A DNA stretch of 64,000 nucleotides from Cohnella rhizosphaerae (GCF_029525575.1 NZ_JAPDIA010000008.1:62001-126000), one strand, 5' to 3'. Positions 39,680 through 50,514 are shown, counted from the first letter of the stretch. Notes: generated by a model not told the origin, from the letters alone. Translations and numbers: made by a program.

Positions 39680-39955
39680 ATGAGCTCGTCCGACAAAAAT
39701 CAAATGGATAAGACGGTCAAATTCGACGTCATGCCCGACCCGGAGGAGATCTCCGCGAAGGATATCCTGCTGACGGTGCACGACGCGCTGGTGGAGAAGG
39801 AATACCATCCCATCAATCAGATCGTAGGCTATCTGCTGTCCGGCGATCCGGCCTATATTCCGCGGCACAACAACGCTAGAAGTCTGATCCGGAAGAAAGA
39901 ACGCGACGAACTCATCGAAGAGATGGTCCGCTTTTATCTTCAGCAGCACCGCTGA
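39680..39955 (+). CDS. IreB family regulatory phosphoprotein (DUF965)
   Basis: 91 residues, intact, ATG 39680 behind GAGGTG. The DUF965 core VHDALVEKEYHPINQIVGYLLSGDPAYIPRHNNAR is fully recognisable. In Enterococcus the homologue IreB is phosphorylated by the Ser/Thr kinase IreK and affects cell-wall antibiotic tolerance; Bacillus YrzL is in the same alaS neighbourhood. Its stop overlaps the ruvX start (TGATG). Confidence 0.95.
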   Translation: MSSSDKNQMDKTVKFDVMPDPEEISAKDILLTVHDALVEKEYHPINQIVGYLLSGDPAYIPRHNNARSLIRKKERDELIEEMVRFYLQQHR

Positions 39956-40389
39956 TGCCGAGGATCATGGCGTTGGACTACGGAGACAGGCGCACCGGCG
40001 TGGCCGTCAGCGACGCGTTCGGCTGGACGGCCCAGGGCGTCGAGGTCATTCACCACAAGACCGAGGACGCGTGCCTGCGCAGGGTCGCGGAGCTGGCCGC
40101 GGAGCTTGCGGCCGACGAGATCGTCCTGGGACTGCCGAAGAACATGAACGGCTCCGTCGGTCCTAGGGGCGATCTGTGCATCGCCTTCGCGGGCAGGCTC
40201 GAGGAGACGCTGAAGCTTCCCGTCAAGCTGTGGGACGAGCGGCTGACGACCGTCGCCGCGGAGCGCGCGCTGCTCGAGGCGGACGTGAGCAGAGCGAAGC
40301 GCAAGCAGGTCATCGACAAGATGGCCGCGGCAATATTGCTTCAGAGCTATTTGGATTCCAGATCGAGAGGGGCTAACCTGCATGGCTGA
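39955..40389 (+). CDS. ruvX: Holliday junction resolvase-like RuvX/YqgF
   Basis: 144 residues, intact. An RNase H-like fold with MALDYGDRRTGVAVSD (first Asp), DEIVLGLPKNMNGSVGPRG, LWDERLTTVAAERAL and a C-terminal DKMAAAILLQSYLD carrying the last acidic residue. YqgF proteins act in pre-16S rRNA 5' processing and possibly junction resolution. Coupled with ireB and with the following DUF1292 gene, which overlaps it by 8 bp. Confidence 0.95.
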   Translation: MPRIMALDYGDRRTGVAVSDAFGWTAQGVEVIHHKTEDACLRRVAELAAELAADEIVLGLPKNMNGSVGPRGDLCIAFAGRLEETLKLPVKLWDERLTTVAAERALLEADVSRAKRKQVIDKMAAAILLQSYLDSRSRGANLHG

Positions 40390-40687
40390 CGATACGATCC
40401 GCCCGGAAGAAGAAGCGGAGATTATTTATATCCCGGACGACGACGGCAACGACGAGGCGTTCGAGGTGATCATGCGCTTCGAGCTCGACGACGGCACCGA
40501 CCGCAAGTATATGATGGTCGTGCCGGCCGACGCCGAGGACGAGGAGCAAGAAGTATACGCGTTCCGCTTCGACGAAGAGGACGACGAGATCAAGCTGTAT
40601 CCGATCGAGAGCGAAGAAGAGTGGGAGATCGTCGAGGAGACGTTCAACACGCTGGCGGCCGAATTCGGCGGCAGTGAAGAGCGATGA
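40382..40687 (+). CDS. DUF1292 protein, YrzB-like
   Basis: 101 residues, very acidic. Pattern FEVIMRFELDDGTDRKYMMVV and EEVYAFRF-like strands followed by IESEEEWEIVEETFNTL define DUF1292. Function unknown, conserved directly after ruvX in Bacillales. Intact; its stop overlaps the start of a second DUF1292-like gene by 4 bp. Confidence 0.92.
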   Translation: MADDTIRPEEEAEIIYIPDDDGNDEAFEVIMRFELDDGTDRKYMMVVPADAEDEEQEVYAFRFDEEDDEIKLYPIESEEEWEIVEETFNTLAAEFGGSEER

Positions 40688-41002
40688 ACGAAGTCGGGAA
40701 GCCGGGCGACGCCGCTCGGGGGAGGCGCGCTGCAGCAGGCGTTCGGCGCCGAGATCGAGCTGACCGGCGAGAGCGGTTCGGCGCAGGTCTACCGGATTTT
40801 GGCCGAGCTTAGCGTGAACGGCAAGCCTTATGCGGTTCTTCAGAGCGACGCGATGCGCAAGGAAGGCGAGATCGAAGTATTCCGCGTCTTGACCGAGGAC
40901 GCAAGCGAGCCGAAGCTGGAGTCGGTGGACGACGACGAGGAATGGGAAGACGTCGCCGAAGCATACGACGACTTGCAATTCGGATCGGAAGACCGGCCGT
41001 AA
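40684..41002 (+). CDS. Second DUF1292-like protein (frame break in a G run)
   Basis: ATG 40684 overlaps the previous stop. The frame changes at the five-G run 40718-40722; with four it gives a continuous 105-residue acidic protein, MNEVGKPGDAARGGALQQAF onward, with YRILAELSVNGKPYAVLQSD and VDDDEEWEDVAEAYDDLQF, the DUF1292 pattern. It is a divergent tandem relative of the preceding gene, with strand and helix order conserved. Role unknown. Confidence 0.8.
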
Positions 41003-41090
41003 AGGCCGCTGGCGCGGCATTCGTGGAGAGCGGGCAACCGCTCTTCACGGCTATTCGGCCGCTTTTTATTCAAGCAGGAGGTACGAGAGC

Positions 41091-42436
41091 GTGAGCAAAG
41101 ACGACGACAACAACGGGTGGAAATCCGTTTATTCGGGCAATCTTCCGGAAGACCGCGGAGCGCCCGAAGCGGAGCGCGCCCGGGAGCGCGGCGAAGAGGA
41201 GCTGCCGGCGATCGCGCCGTTGCCGCCGCGGGCGCGACCGGCGCCGGCGCCCGATCGGCAGTCGCCGTCCGATCGGCCGTCGGCGGCGCCCGCGCGAAGT
41301 GCCGCCGCTGCCGGCAAGCCCGATATTCCGCCCGATCCCGGCGAAGAAGAGACCGAAGACGACGAGCCGCCGAAGAAGGGGCACGCCGCGCTTTGGTCCT
41401 TCCTGATCGCGCTGGGACTCGTCGTCATCGCAGCAGCCTCGGTCCTATTTTACGTATGGAACGGTCTGCGGCCGCCCGCGTCCTCGGACCAGGCGATACG
41501 CGTCACCATCAGCAAGGGCATGGGCGCCAAAAAAGTCGGGGAATCGCTCGAGACGCACGGACTGATCCGCAACACGTTTTTATTCAGCATGTGGCTCAAG
41601 TATAAAAACGAAGGCTCGAGGTTCCAGGCCGGCGAGTACGACTTCAAGCCGGGCATGACGAACGGCGAGATCGTCGCCAAGCTGAACAACGGCGAGACCG
41701 TCGCCGCCGAGACGATTCGGTTCACGATTCCCGAAGGATTCACCGTCGTGCAGATCGCCGACCGGCTGGCGAAGGAAGGGATCGTCGACAAGGACAAGTT
41801 CATGAACGCGGTCCGCAACCCGACCCAGTTCGCGAATACGACCTGGACCAAGCAAATCCCGACAGGCAAAGACCTGCGCTTTCCGATCGAAGGCTACTTG
41901 TTCCCGGAGACGTACGAGATGAAAAAAGGGAGCACGGAGTCCGACATCATCGACCGGATGCTCGCGGAGCTGGACCGCAAGCTGGGGACGCTGCCGGAGG
42001 ACTGGCAGAGCGTGCTGGAGGAGCGCGGCTGGACGCTCCACGAGCTGCTGACCGCCGCATCGCTCGTCGAGCGGGAGGTCGTCGTGGACGATGAGCGGCC
42101 GATCGTGGCCGGCATTATCCTGAACCGTCTGGACAAGAAAATGCCGCTGCAGATCGACGCGACGATCCAGTATTTGCTGGACAAGCAAAAAAGAGAAGCT
42201 GACGAACGACGACCTTAAGGTCGACAGTCCGTACAATACGTACCAGAACAAGGGGCTTCCGCCGGGGCCGATCTCGAGTACGAGCCTCAAGTCGATCGAA
42301 GCGGTGCTGTATCCGGCCGATACCGACTACTTGTATTACGTGACCAAAAAAGGACGGCTCCAATACGCATCTGTTCGCGGAGACGTACAAGCAGCATCAA
42401 AGGAACATTCGCGAAAGCGAAAAGAACGCGAAGTAA
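41091..42436 (+). CDS. mltG: Endolytic transglycosylase MltG (two frame breaks)
   Basis: Cleaves nascent glycan strands and terminates their growth. GTG start 41091 behind GCAGGAGGT. A ~95-residue Pro/Arg/Glu-rich cytoplasmic region, one TM segment (ALWSFLIALGLVVIAAASVLF), a LysM-like part and the YceG domain with YLFPETYEM, SLVEREVVVDDERPIVAGIILNRL and MPLQIDATIQYLL. Breaks at six-A runs 42187-42192 (five gives QKEKLTNDDLKVDSPYNTY) and 42346-42351 (five gives TKKDGSNTHLFAETYKQHQ). The protein ends with RESEKNAK at 42436; 447 residues. Confidence 0.93.
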
Positions 42437-42565
42437 AACGGCGCTTTCGTGAGACGGCGACCGACATTACGGCCCGGCGGCGGCAATCGCGCGGCGCGCA
42501 TTCCCTTGCGGATGCGAGTCGGCGAAGGCAGGCGCCGGGCCTCACGTTTGGATGAGGTGAGGGAA

Positions 42566-43492
42566 ATGACAACGGAGCTGCTGATCTCGGCCGGCTCGCT
42601 CGACCAGATCAAAGTTTACGCCGAAGCCGGCGCTAGCGCCGTGCTCATCGGAGATGCCAGGTTCGGTGCGCGTCTGCCCGGCTCGATCGCGGCAGCCGAT
42701 CTGAAGGAAGCCGTCGCCAGCGCGCACGGGCTCGGCGTCAAGGCATATATCTCGGCGGGCAAGCTGCTGCGCAACCATGAGCTGCACGGGCTGCCCGAAT
42801 ATCTTCGCGCGGCTGCGGAGGCAGGGGCGGACGGCGTGACGTTCGGCGATCCCGCCGTATGGATGGCGGCCCGCGACGCGGCGCCGGGCATCGCGCTGCA
42901 CTGGAACGTCGAGATGACGGGCACGAATTCGGCCGCAGCTGCCTTCTGGGCCAAGCGCGGGGTTACCCGGGCCGTCCTGGCGCGTGAGCTGAACGGCGAG
43001 GAGATCGCCGATTTTAAGCGAAGCGGCACGATCGAAGTGCAGGTTCAGGTGCACGGTATGACGAATATTTACCACTCCCAGCGCAACCTGCTGCAGAGCT
43101 ATATGGATTACCTGGGCCGGGAAGCGAGTCTCGTCGATCTCGGGCCGAGCGAGGGACGGTTTCTGATCGAGGCGGAGCGTCCCGACGAGCGCCTGCCCGT
43201 CTACGAGGACGCGGACGGCACGCACGTGATGAGCGCGGACGACATTTGCCTGCTCGAAGCGCTGCCTGAGCTGCTCGCAGCTGGCGTCGACAGCTTTTAT
43301 ATCGAGCCGCTGCTGAAGTCCGAGGCTTACAACATCGCCGTCCTGCGAAGCTACCGGCATGTCGTCGACGCATGGCATCGGGATCCCGAAGCCTATGAAT
43401 TCGACGAAGAATGGCTGGAGCCGATCCGGGCGCTGCAAGATCCCGGCCGCGAGCTCAGCTTCGGATTTTTGTACAAGGAGCAAGTTTACTAA
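42566..43492 (+). CDS. U32-family protein, TrhP1/YrrN-like
   Basis: 308 residues from ATG 42566 (GAGGTGAGGG upstream). Peptidase U32-like TIM barrel: LISAGSLDQIKVYAEAGASAVLIG, ALHWNVEMTGTNSAAAAFW, VQVHGMTNIYHSQRNLLQSY, and VDSFYIEPLLKS. It lacks the cysteine cluster found in its neighbour, as does Bacillus YrrN. In Bacillus the YrrN/YrrO pair (TrhP1/TrhP2) works in prephenate-dependent 5-hydroxylation of U34 in tRNA; I infer the same here. It ends 14 bp before the second U32 gene. Confidence 0.85.
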   Translation: MTTELLISAGSLDQIKVYAEAGASAVLIGDARFGARLPGSIAAADLKEAVASAHGLGVKAYISAGKLLRNHELHGLPEYLRAAAEAGADGVTFGDPAVWMAARDAAPGIALHWNVEMTGTNSAAAAFWAKRGVTRAVLARELNGEEIADFKRSGTIEVQVQVHGMTNIYHSQRNLLQSYMDYLGREASLVDLGPSEGRFLIEAERPDERLPVYEDADGTHVMSADDICLLEALPELLAAGVDSFYIEPLLKSEAYNIAVLRSYRHVVDAWHRDPEAYEFDEEWLEPIRALQDPGRELSFGFLYKEQVY

Positions 43493-43506
43493 TGGAGGTG
43501 TTGACG

Positions 43507-44775
43507 ATGAACGGCACTGCCGTCCATGCCGAAGCCGCGGCCGGGAAGGGGCGCCGGTACCGGCTAGACCGGCCCGAGCTGCTCGCGCCCGCCGGCAATC
43601 TCGAGAAGCTGAAGTTCGCCGTCCACTACGGCGCGGACGCCGTCTATATCGGCGGACAGAGCTACGGGCTCCGCTCGAACGCGGACAACTTCAGCTTCGA
43701 GGAAATGAGAGAAGGCGTCGAATTCGCCGCCCGCTATGGCGCGAAGGTTTTCGTGGCGACCAATATTTACGCCCACCAGGAGGATCTCCCCGGCATCGCC
43801 GACTATTTGAAGCAGCTGGAAGCCGCCGGCATCGCGGCCATCATCACGGCCGATCCCGCCATCGTCGAGACGGCGATGGCGCACGCGCCGGGACTTGAAG
43901 TCCATCTGAGCACGCAGCAGTCGACGATGAACTGGCAGGCCGTGAAGTTCTGGAAGGAAGTCGGCCTGCCCCGCGTCGTGCTCGCGCGGGAGACGTCCAT
44001 GGAGGAGATCCGCGAGATCAAGTCCAAGGTGGACCTGGAGCTCGAGGTGTTTATCCATGGGGCGATGTGCTCTTCGGTATCCGGTCGCTGCGTGCTCTCC
44101 AACCACTTCACCGACCGCGATTCGAATCGCGGCGGCTGCTGCCAGTCTTGCCGCTGGAAGTACGACTTGCACCAGGACCATGGGCCCGTCGGCGACCCCG
44201 GCGACCATATGTTCACGATGGGGAGCAAGGATCTGTGCATGATCCGTCACATCCCGGACCTGATCGAAGCGGGCGTGGACAGCTTCAAAATCGAAGGCCG
44301 GATGAAGAGCATCCACTACGTCGCTTCCGTCGTCGGCGCCTATCGTCAAGCCATCGATGCCTACATGGCGGATCCGGAGGGCTACGCGCTTCGTCCCGCG
44401 TGGGAGGAGGAGATCGGCAAGGCGGCGAATCGGCCGCTCAATACCGGCTTTTTCTACAGCACGCCCGGCGCTTCCGAGCATATTTACGAGCCCGAGGAAA
44501 AGCCCGCGCCTTACGACTTCGCCGCCATCGTGCGGGAGTACGATCCCAAGACGGGCATCGCCGTCGTCGAACAGCGCAGCCCGTTCCGTCCGAACACGGA
44601 GGTCGAGTTCGTCGGCCCGGGCGGACGCAGCTTCAAGCAGGTCGCGGGACCGCTCGCCGATATGGACGGGAAGGCAGTCGACGTCGCCCGGCATCCGCTT
44701 CAGCTGCTCCGAATACGGACTTCCGAACCTGTCGCGCCGCTCGATATGATGCGAAAAAAGATCGGATCCGCCTAA
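43507..44775 (+). CDS. U32-family protein, TrhP2/YrrO-like
   Basis: 422 residues from ATG 43507, chosen because GGAGGTG lies 5-11 bases upstream; an ATG at 43492 is also in frame. U32 signature LEVFIHGAMCSSVSGRCVLS, then GGCCQSCRWKYDL, a four-cysteine site fitting the Fe-S cluster proposed for this group. The N-terminal ELLAPAGNLEKLKFAVHYGADAVYIGG and a C-terminal beta-domain complete the family layout. Works with the preceding U32 protein in tRNA wobble-uridine hydroxylation (inferred). Intact. Confidence 0.9.
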   Translation: MNGTAVHAEAAAGKGRRYRLDRPELLAPAGNLEKLKFAVHYGADAVYIGGQSYGLRSNADNFSFEEMREGVEFAARYGAKVFVATNIYAHQEDLPGIADYLKQLEAAGIAAIITADPAIVETAMAHAPGLEVHLSTQQSTMNWQAVKFWKEVGLPRVVLARETSMEEIREIKSKVDLELEVFIHGAMCSSVSGRCVLSNHFTDRDSNRGGCCQSCRWKYDLHQDHGPVGDPGDHMFTMGSKDLCMIRHIPDLIEAGVDSFKIEGRMKSIHYVASVVGAYRQAIDAYMADPEGYALRPAWEEEIGKAANRPLNTGFFYSTPGASEHIYEPEEKPAPYDFAAIVREYDPKTGIAVVEQRSPFRPNTEVEFVGPGGRSFKQVAGPLADMDGKAVDVARHPLQLLRIRTSEPVAPLDMMRKKIGSA

Positions 44776-45036
44776 TTTCGGCAAAAAAATAAATAATTCG
44801 CACCAGAAAGCGTTTCAACAGGAGAATAAAACAGCTTGTCGAATTAACACAGATAGTGCAGATGGCCGATATATATTCGGAGATGATTCTGCGCTGTCGG
44901 ATGTTCGGCAAGCTTTTTGGTTTGTCCGCATCCGCAAAGGTACGTTTTAACGTGTTCCCGTTCGGGATTCGCCGCAATTAACGGCGCGGTCTCGGCGGCC
45001 AGGAGTCATTTAACTAAGTCTCGGAGGGTGTGTCAG

Positions 45037-47170
45037 ATGAAGCAAAGTTGGCGCGATCGTGTCAAGTCGGTGGAGTGGAAGCAAGGAGCCGGCACGCTGG
45101 GGGGGGTACGCGAAAAAATTCGGGCAACAAATGAAAGAAACGAAGCTGGAAAGCCCGATCCGTTCTGTCGGCGTGAAGCTGTTCATTCTTGTATTCTGCG
45201 GGATCCTGCTTTGCGTCGTGTCACTGGGACTATTCTCCTATTCCAAGTCTCGTTCCGTCATCGAAAAGAAAGTATCCGAATCGAGCATGGAGACGGCGAA
45301 GCAGGTATCCGGACGGATGGATCTGCTGCTCTCCGGCTACGAGCGCAAGTCGATGGAGTTTTTGTCGGACTCGGAGTTTATCTCCCAGGTCGGATCGGCC
45401 ATCTCGTCGACGGACGACTTCGAGCGGTTCGACAACCAGCGCACGATTACGACGAAGCTGTCCAACGTCATGATCTCGGACAATTCGATCGCCGGCATAT
45501 TCTTGCTGCCGACAGATACGTCCATGGCCGTGATCGGCTCTTCCAATTCGGGCGGCATTCCCGATATGAAGGCGAATCCGCCCGCTTTTCTCGACACGAT
45601 GAAGCAAGCGGCAGGCAAAGTCGTCTGGATCCCGACGATGCAGAAGGGCATTACCGGCAAGCAGACGGCGCCGACGATCGCGCTCGGACGGGCGCTGATG
45701 AACGTCAATTCGGGCAATCCGTACTTGATGGTCATCGAGCTTAACGTCAAGGCGCTGCAGGACATGCTGGCGAACGTCAGCTTCGGCGACGGCAGCGCAA
45801 CGTATATCGTCGCCCCGGACGGCACGATCGTCTACGCGGCCGACACCGCCTTGATGGGCCAGAAGTACACGGAAAAGCTGCCGGACGCATCCGGCGAAGT
45901 CAAGATTAAGTCAGGCGGGCGGGAGATGCTCTCCGTCGGTTCCAAATCGACCGGCACGAGCGGCTGGACCATCGTCGGCAACATCCCGACTTCTTCGCTC
46001 GTCAAGGACGCGAAAGCGATCCGCAACCTGACCTTCCTCATGTGCGGATTGTCCGTGCTCATCGCGGCGCTCATCGGCCTTTTCATCATGTGGACGGTCG
46101 GCAGGCCGCTCGGCCAACTGCGCACCTTGATGAACGAAGGCGAGCGAGGCAACTTGACGGTGCGCAGCTCCATTCGGCAGAAAGACGAGATCGGACAAGT
46201 GTCCGACAGCTTCAACCGGATGATGGAGCGCATCACGGAGCTCGTGCGCCAGACCAACCAATCCGCGCGCGAGGTGCTGGAGACCGCCAGCTCCCTGACG
46301 CTCGCGTCGACGAAGACGGCGAGCGCGGCCAAGGAGATCGCGGTGGCGACCGAGGAGATCGCGAGCGGCGCGACGAACCTGGCCGTCGAATCCGAACGCG
46401 GCAGCGAGATGACGGGGCAGATCGGCGACAAGGTCGTCTCCGTCATCGATTCCAACGTCGAGATGGGCAAGTCTGCTTACGAAGTCGAGGAAGCCGGACG
46501 CAAGGGTACGCAGTATATGGCCGGCCTGATGGAGAAGACCGGGCATACCGAAGAGATGACGCGTTCTATGGTCGACAAGGTCGACAAGCTCAAGGAAAGC
46601 ACCGGCTCGATCAGCAAAATTCTCGAATTGCTCGGCAACATGACGAAGCAGACGAACATTTTGTCGCTGAACGCTACGATCGAAGCCGCTCGCGCAGGCG
46701 CCGCAGGCAGAGGATTCATGGTCGTCGCGGACGAGATCCGCAAGCTCGCGGACCAGTCGCGCCAATCGATCGGCGTCGTCGGCGAGATCGTCGACCGGAT
46801 CGGCCAGGAGATCGACGAGACGGTGTCCGTGCTTTCCGACGCTTATCCGCTTTTCAAGGAACAGATCGAAGCCGTTCGGGATGCCAACAAAATTTTCGAA
46901 AACGTGCAATCCCACATGAGCGACTTCAACGGTCGTCTCAATGCCGCTACCGCGTCGGTATCGCAGCTTGAGAAGGCGCAGGAGACGCTGACGATGACGA
47001 TGACGAACGTCAGCGCCGTCGCGCAGCAAGCTTCGGCCACGAGCGAGCAGGTCGCATCGCTCAGCAACGAGCAGTTGGGCATCAGCGACGGTCTCGTACA
47101 GCTGTCCAATAAGCTAGAGACGGTATCGCAGCAGCTTCGTCAGTCGTTGTCTCAATTTACCGTCGCTTAA
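45037..47170 (+). CDS. Methyl-accepting chemotaxis protein (frame break in a G run)
   Basis: A 710-residue chemoreceptor. ATG 45037 behind CGGAGGGTG. TM1 at residues ~50-70, an extracellular dCache-like ligand domain (~70-325), TM2 (~330-350), HAMP (~350-405), and an MCP signalling domain with the hairpin tip ILELLGNMTKQTNILSLNATIEAARAG. It has a ~45-residue basic cytoplasmic N-tail. The frame changes at the eight-G run 45099-45106; with seven it reads TLGGYAKKFGQQMKETKLE. No adjacent che genes. Ligand unknown. A terminator follows. Confidence 0.92.
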
Positions 47171-47201
47171 TCGAATCGTATCGGTTCATCGCAAATCGGA
47201 T

Positions 47202-47232
47202 GCCGCTCCCGCGCATGGGGGCGGCTTTTTTC
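47202..47232 (+). terminator. Terminator after chemoreceptor gene
   Basis: GCCGCTCCC pairs with GGGGGCGGC (one G-U) around GCGCAT, followed by TTTTTT. Confidence 0.8.
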
Positions 47233-47341
47233 TTTGCTCCGGCGTAGTGCCTTCGGCGTAAAAGGCAGGTTAACGAAAGGGGGGCATGGCAACAATGGAA
47301 ATGAACTGCGTTATACGACGTGGACGGGGACGGGATGGCTG

Positions 47342-49253
47342 TTGAACGATAAAGTGACAGCTCGACTATTTAAATCGATGATCGCGCTTGCCGCCGTCTT
47401 CGGCGCTATGGAAGCGAGACTGGCATGGGTGCAGCTGGGAGGGGGCGGAAAGAGCGAGAACGCGATCGCGGGTCTTTCCGAGCAAGCTTATCTCCAGCAT
47501 TCGGATCCGCTTGCGCTCGACAACGGTCGCGGCCGGTTTCTCGATCGCGACGGACGGCCTTTGACCGGCAGGACGATCCGCGCGCTGGCGGCTTTCCCCA
47601 CGGGAGGGATGCCGCGCGGCACGGCGGACAGGCTCCAGGCGCTGGCGAAAACGCTGGGGACGAGCGTTAACCAGGTGGATGCCTGGCTCGGTGCGATTCG
47701 AGAGCCGCGCGTATGGAAAGAGGAGCATACGGGGGGCTGTCGCGGCGCTGACAGAGGCGCAGGAGAGGCGAATCCGCGCGCTCGAACTGACAGGCATTGC
47801 CGTAGTGCCCTATTTCGACCGTAACGGCTCGTCGCAGGAACCTTTTTTGCCGCTGCACGCGATCGGCTATACGGCGCAGGATCCCGCGCGGTTGACGAAG
47901 CTGTACGGCAAGGCGCTGGCCGCCGGAAAAGCGAAGTCTACCGATCCGATCGGTGAGGCGGGTCTGGAGCTGTCGCTCGATAGGCTGATCCGGGGAATCG
48001 GCAGCACGTATGCGGTCGCGACGACCGACGGCGCGCGTAGACCGCTCGCCGGCATCGGCATGCGCATCTCTGGACCGGCGAATCCGCATTATCCGCTTCT
48101 CGTCAAGACGACGATCGACGCGGACGTGCAACGGGCGGCAGAGGCGGCGATGAGAAAGCACGGCATCAAGGAAGGGGCTGTCGTCGTGCTGGACGTCGAC
48201 AGCGCGGACATTCTAGGCATGGTTTCGCTTCCCGCGTTCAGTCCGACGCATATCGGGATCGCCGGCACGGACGAACGCAACCATGCGCTCATCGCCGTTC
48301 CGCCAGGCTCGGTGTTCAAGACGGTCACGCTTGCAGCGGCGCTCGAGGCGGGCGTGACGACGTTGGACGAGACGTTCCGCTGCGCAGGGACGTACGGCAG
48401 ATACGGCTTGAATTGCTGGCTGCACGGCGGTCACGGCGTGCTCACCGTCAAGGAGGCGTTCGCACAATCTTGCAACGTCGTATTCGCGGCGCTCGCGGAG
48501 CGGCTCGATCCGGCGATGCTGGCAGAGACGGCTGACAAGTTGGGGCTAGGTCGGCAGATTGGCTGGCAGACGGGCGCGTTCGCCGACGGCAAGCCGCTGC
48601 GCTTGCTGGAAGAGGAACAGCCGGGCGGGATATTCGCGTCGCCGGAAGCCGGTAAGGACGGCGGCGTGCGGACAGGGACGGGCATCGGGCAGCGCGACGT
48701 CAGGGTGACGCCGCTGCAGGCGGCCAATATGATCGTGACCTTGCTCCACGGAGGAAGCGTGCAGGCGCCGCGCATCGCTACGGAGATCCGCTACGCCGAC
48801 GGCGGTCTGCTCGCGCGCATGCCGACGCGGCGCGCGCCGTCCGAATTCGGCAGCATCAAGCCGGCTACCGCTGCAGCCTTGCGCGAAGCGATGCGCGCGG
48901 TCGTCACGGAAGGCACGGCCGAGCAAGCGCTCGCATCGAACGAATGGCCGCTCGCGGGCAAGTCCGGAACGGCGGAGCTTGCCGGCAAGCGGCCTGCGAT
49001 GAACGATCAATGGTTTGTCGGATACGGGCCGGTCCAAGGCCGTCCCCGGTACGCGGTTGCCGTGCTGCTCGAAAATCGCACGGCCGGCGCCCGCAATGCG
49101 GCGCCGGCCGTGTTCGGCGACGTTATGGACGCGCTTCGTCACTCGGAGGAGACGGACTCGGTCCCCCCCGGCACGGTCGTAGCGTCCGCGACGGGATTAA
49201 AGGGCGAGACGATGAACTCTTCCTTGGGCCAGCGTATCCAGCTGTGGAAGTAG
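47342..49253 (+). CDS. Class B-like penicillin-binding protein, transpeptidase (frame break in a G run)
   Basis: Cross-links peptidoglycan outside the membrane. One N-terminal TM segment, a PBP-dimer start RGRFLDRDGRPLTG, then transpeptidase motifs: SxxK in PPGSVFKTV, SxN in FAQSCNVVFAA, and KSGTAE. The frame changes at the six-G run 47731-47736 (five gives KEEHTGAVAALTEAQERRI). The start is uncertain: the frame is open from 47234; TTG 47342 is a conservative choice; if one A is missing near 47304 an ATG at 47286 or 47295 behind AAAGGGGGG would fit better. The end overlaps ytvI by 115 bp; with one C fewer in run 49173-49179 it would stop at about 49190. Confidence 0.88.
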
Positions 49254-50293
49254 CCTTGATCGTAAAGCGCCTTGAGCAGAATCATCAGGATCGGCGCCAC
49301 GATCAATCCCGCGAAGCCGAAGAAGGACAACGATATCATCATGAAGGCGAGCATCGTAAAGGCGGAAACGCCGACTGTCTGGCCCGTGATGCGCGGCTCC
49401 AGAAATTGCCGGGTCAGCGTCACGACGAGCAGCAGCGCGGTAAGCCAGATGGCAAGGCCCGTCTGCCCGACGATAAACAAATATAAGATCCAGGGGATGA
49501 ACAACGTGCTGACACCGAGCAGCGGCAGGACGTCGAAGAAGGCTGCCAGCAGCGCGATCGTAAACGCGTTGTTCACCTGAAGCGCGAGCAGGGCGATCAG
49601 GATGACCAGGAAGGTGATGCTGATCAGCTTCAGCTGAGACTTCAGATAAGCCCCGATGCCTTTGAACACGTTCTCGCGCAAAAAGGAGAACGCGCTTTTC
49701 AGCGTTTTGGGCGAGCGCTGGCCCGCCAGCCTTTTCCACATATCGATCTCGACGCTTAAGAAGTAAGCAAGGATCAGCGCGATCGAAAAATTCAACACGA
49801 ACGAGGAAAACGAACTGACGAAGCCGACCGTGCCGTTGAACAAGTTGGTTGCCAGCTTGGTGCCGAACTTGACGATATTTTCGGCGGCTCCCTGCAGCTT
49901 GTCCGCTAGGCCGTCGGGGAGGCTGTCGGAACGCTGCTGCACTTCGGCCGTGATCGAACGGATCTGGGCTTCGACTTGAACCTGGTATTTGGGCAGCTTC
50001 TCGACGAGCTCGGACGTTTGGTGATAGAACATGAATCCGATGCCTGCCAGCGCGGCGAGCAGGACCGCCGTAAACAACAGTACGCTGATGCCGGAAGCGA
50101 TCGCCTTGCGGATGCCCAGCTTGTGCAGTCTGCGGGCTAGCGGCTCGATGCAAAGAAAAATGATAAAGGAAAGGAATACCGGGGTAGCAATCTTATACAA
50201 ATAACTAAAAGCGAACATGATAAGCCAGACGGTCAATACGACCAATGCGATGTCGAACGCGGTTCTCCAATATTTTTGATACAGCGAGAGCAT
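49139..50293 (-). CDS. ytvI: Sporulation integral membrane protein YtvI, AI-2E superfamily
   Basis: 384 residues; start ATG 50293 behind AAAGGAG. Seven to eight helices with the AI-2E core VNNAFTIALLAAFFDVLPLLGVS and TRQFLEPRITGQTVGVSAF. This set of features is closer to YtvI than to the AI-2E protein at 35.4 kb. YtvI is placed among sporulation membrane proteins, but its transport role is unproven. The C-terminus depends on the seven-C run (plus strand) at 49173-49179. It converges on the PBP gene. Confidence 0.85.
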   Translation of the reverse strand: MLSLYQKYWRTAFDIALVVLTVWLIMFAFSYLYKIATPVFLSFIIFLCIEPLARRLHKLGIRKAIASGISVLLFTAVLLAALAGIGFMFYHQTSELVEKLPKYQVQVEAQIRSITAEVQQRSDSLPDGLADKLQGAAENIVKFGTKLATNLFNGTVGFVSSFSSFVLNFSIALILAYFLSVEIDMWKRLAGQRSPKTLKSAFSFLRENVFKGIGAYLKSQLKLISITFLVILIALLALQVNNAFTIALLAAFFDVLPLLGVSTLFIPWILYLFIVGQTGLAIWLTALLLVVTLTRQFLEPRITGQTVGVSAFTMLAFMMISLSFFGFAGLIVAPILMILLKALYDQGYFHSWIRWPKEEFIVSPFNPVADATTVPGGTESVSSE

Positions 50294-50514
50294 TATGTAC
50301 TTCTCCTTTATAGGTTAGATGAGGCTATGGATTCTATATTAACCGATAATACGCCGACAAGGCTACGGCGTCTCAAAATCTGCGGCAGCATTATCGGGTG
50401 TCGGCGTCTTCAAAAAAATAAGGCGCATCGTCAATTTTCGCGCGACCTATGTTAAAATAAGAGAAGTTGAACGGCGGCAACATTTATAACATAAAGCAAG
50501 TTGGTGGTAAAGGG

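Noticed and set aside
44776..45036. Riboswitch, for example for c-di-GMP, in the leader of the chemoreceptor gene
   Set aside because: The 261-bp leader has some dyad symmetry, but I found none of the conserved core words of known c-di-GMP riboswitches.
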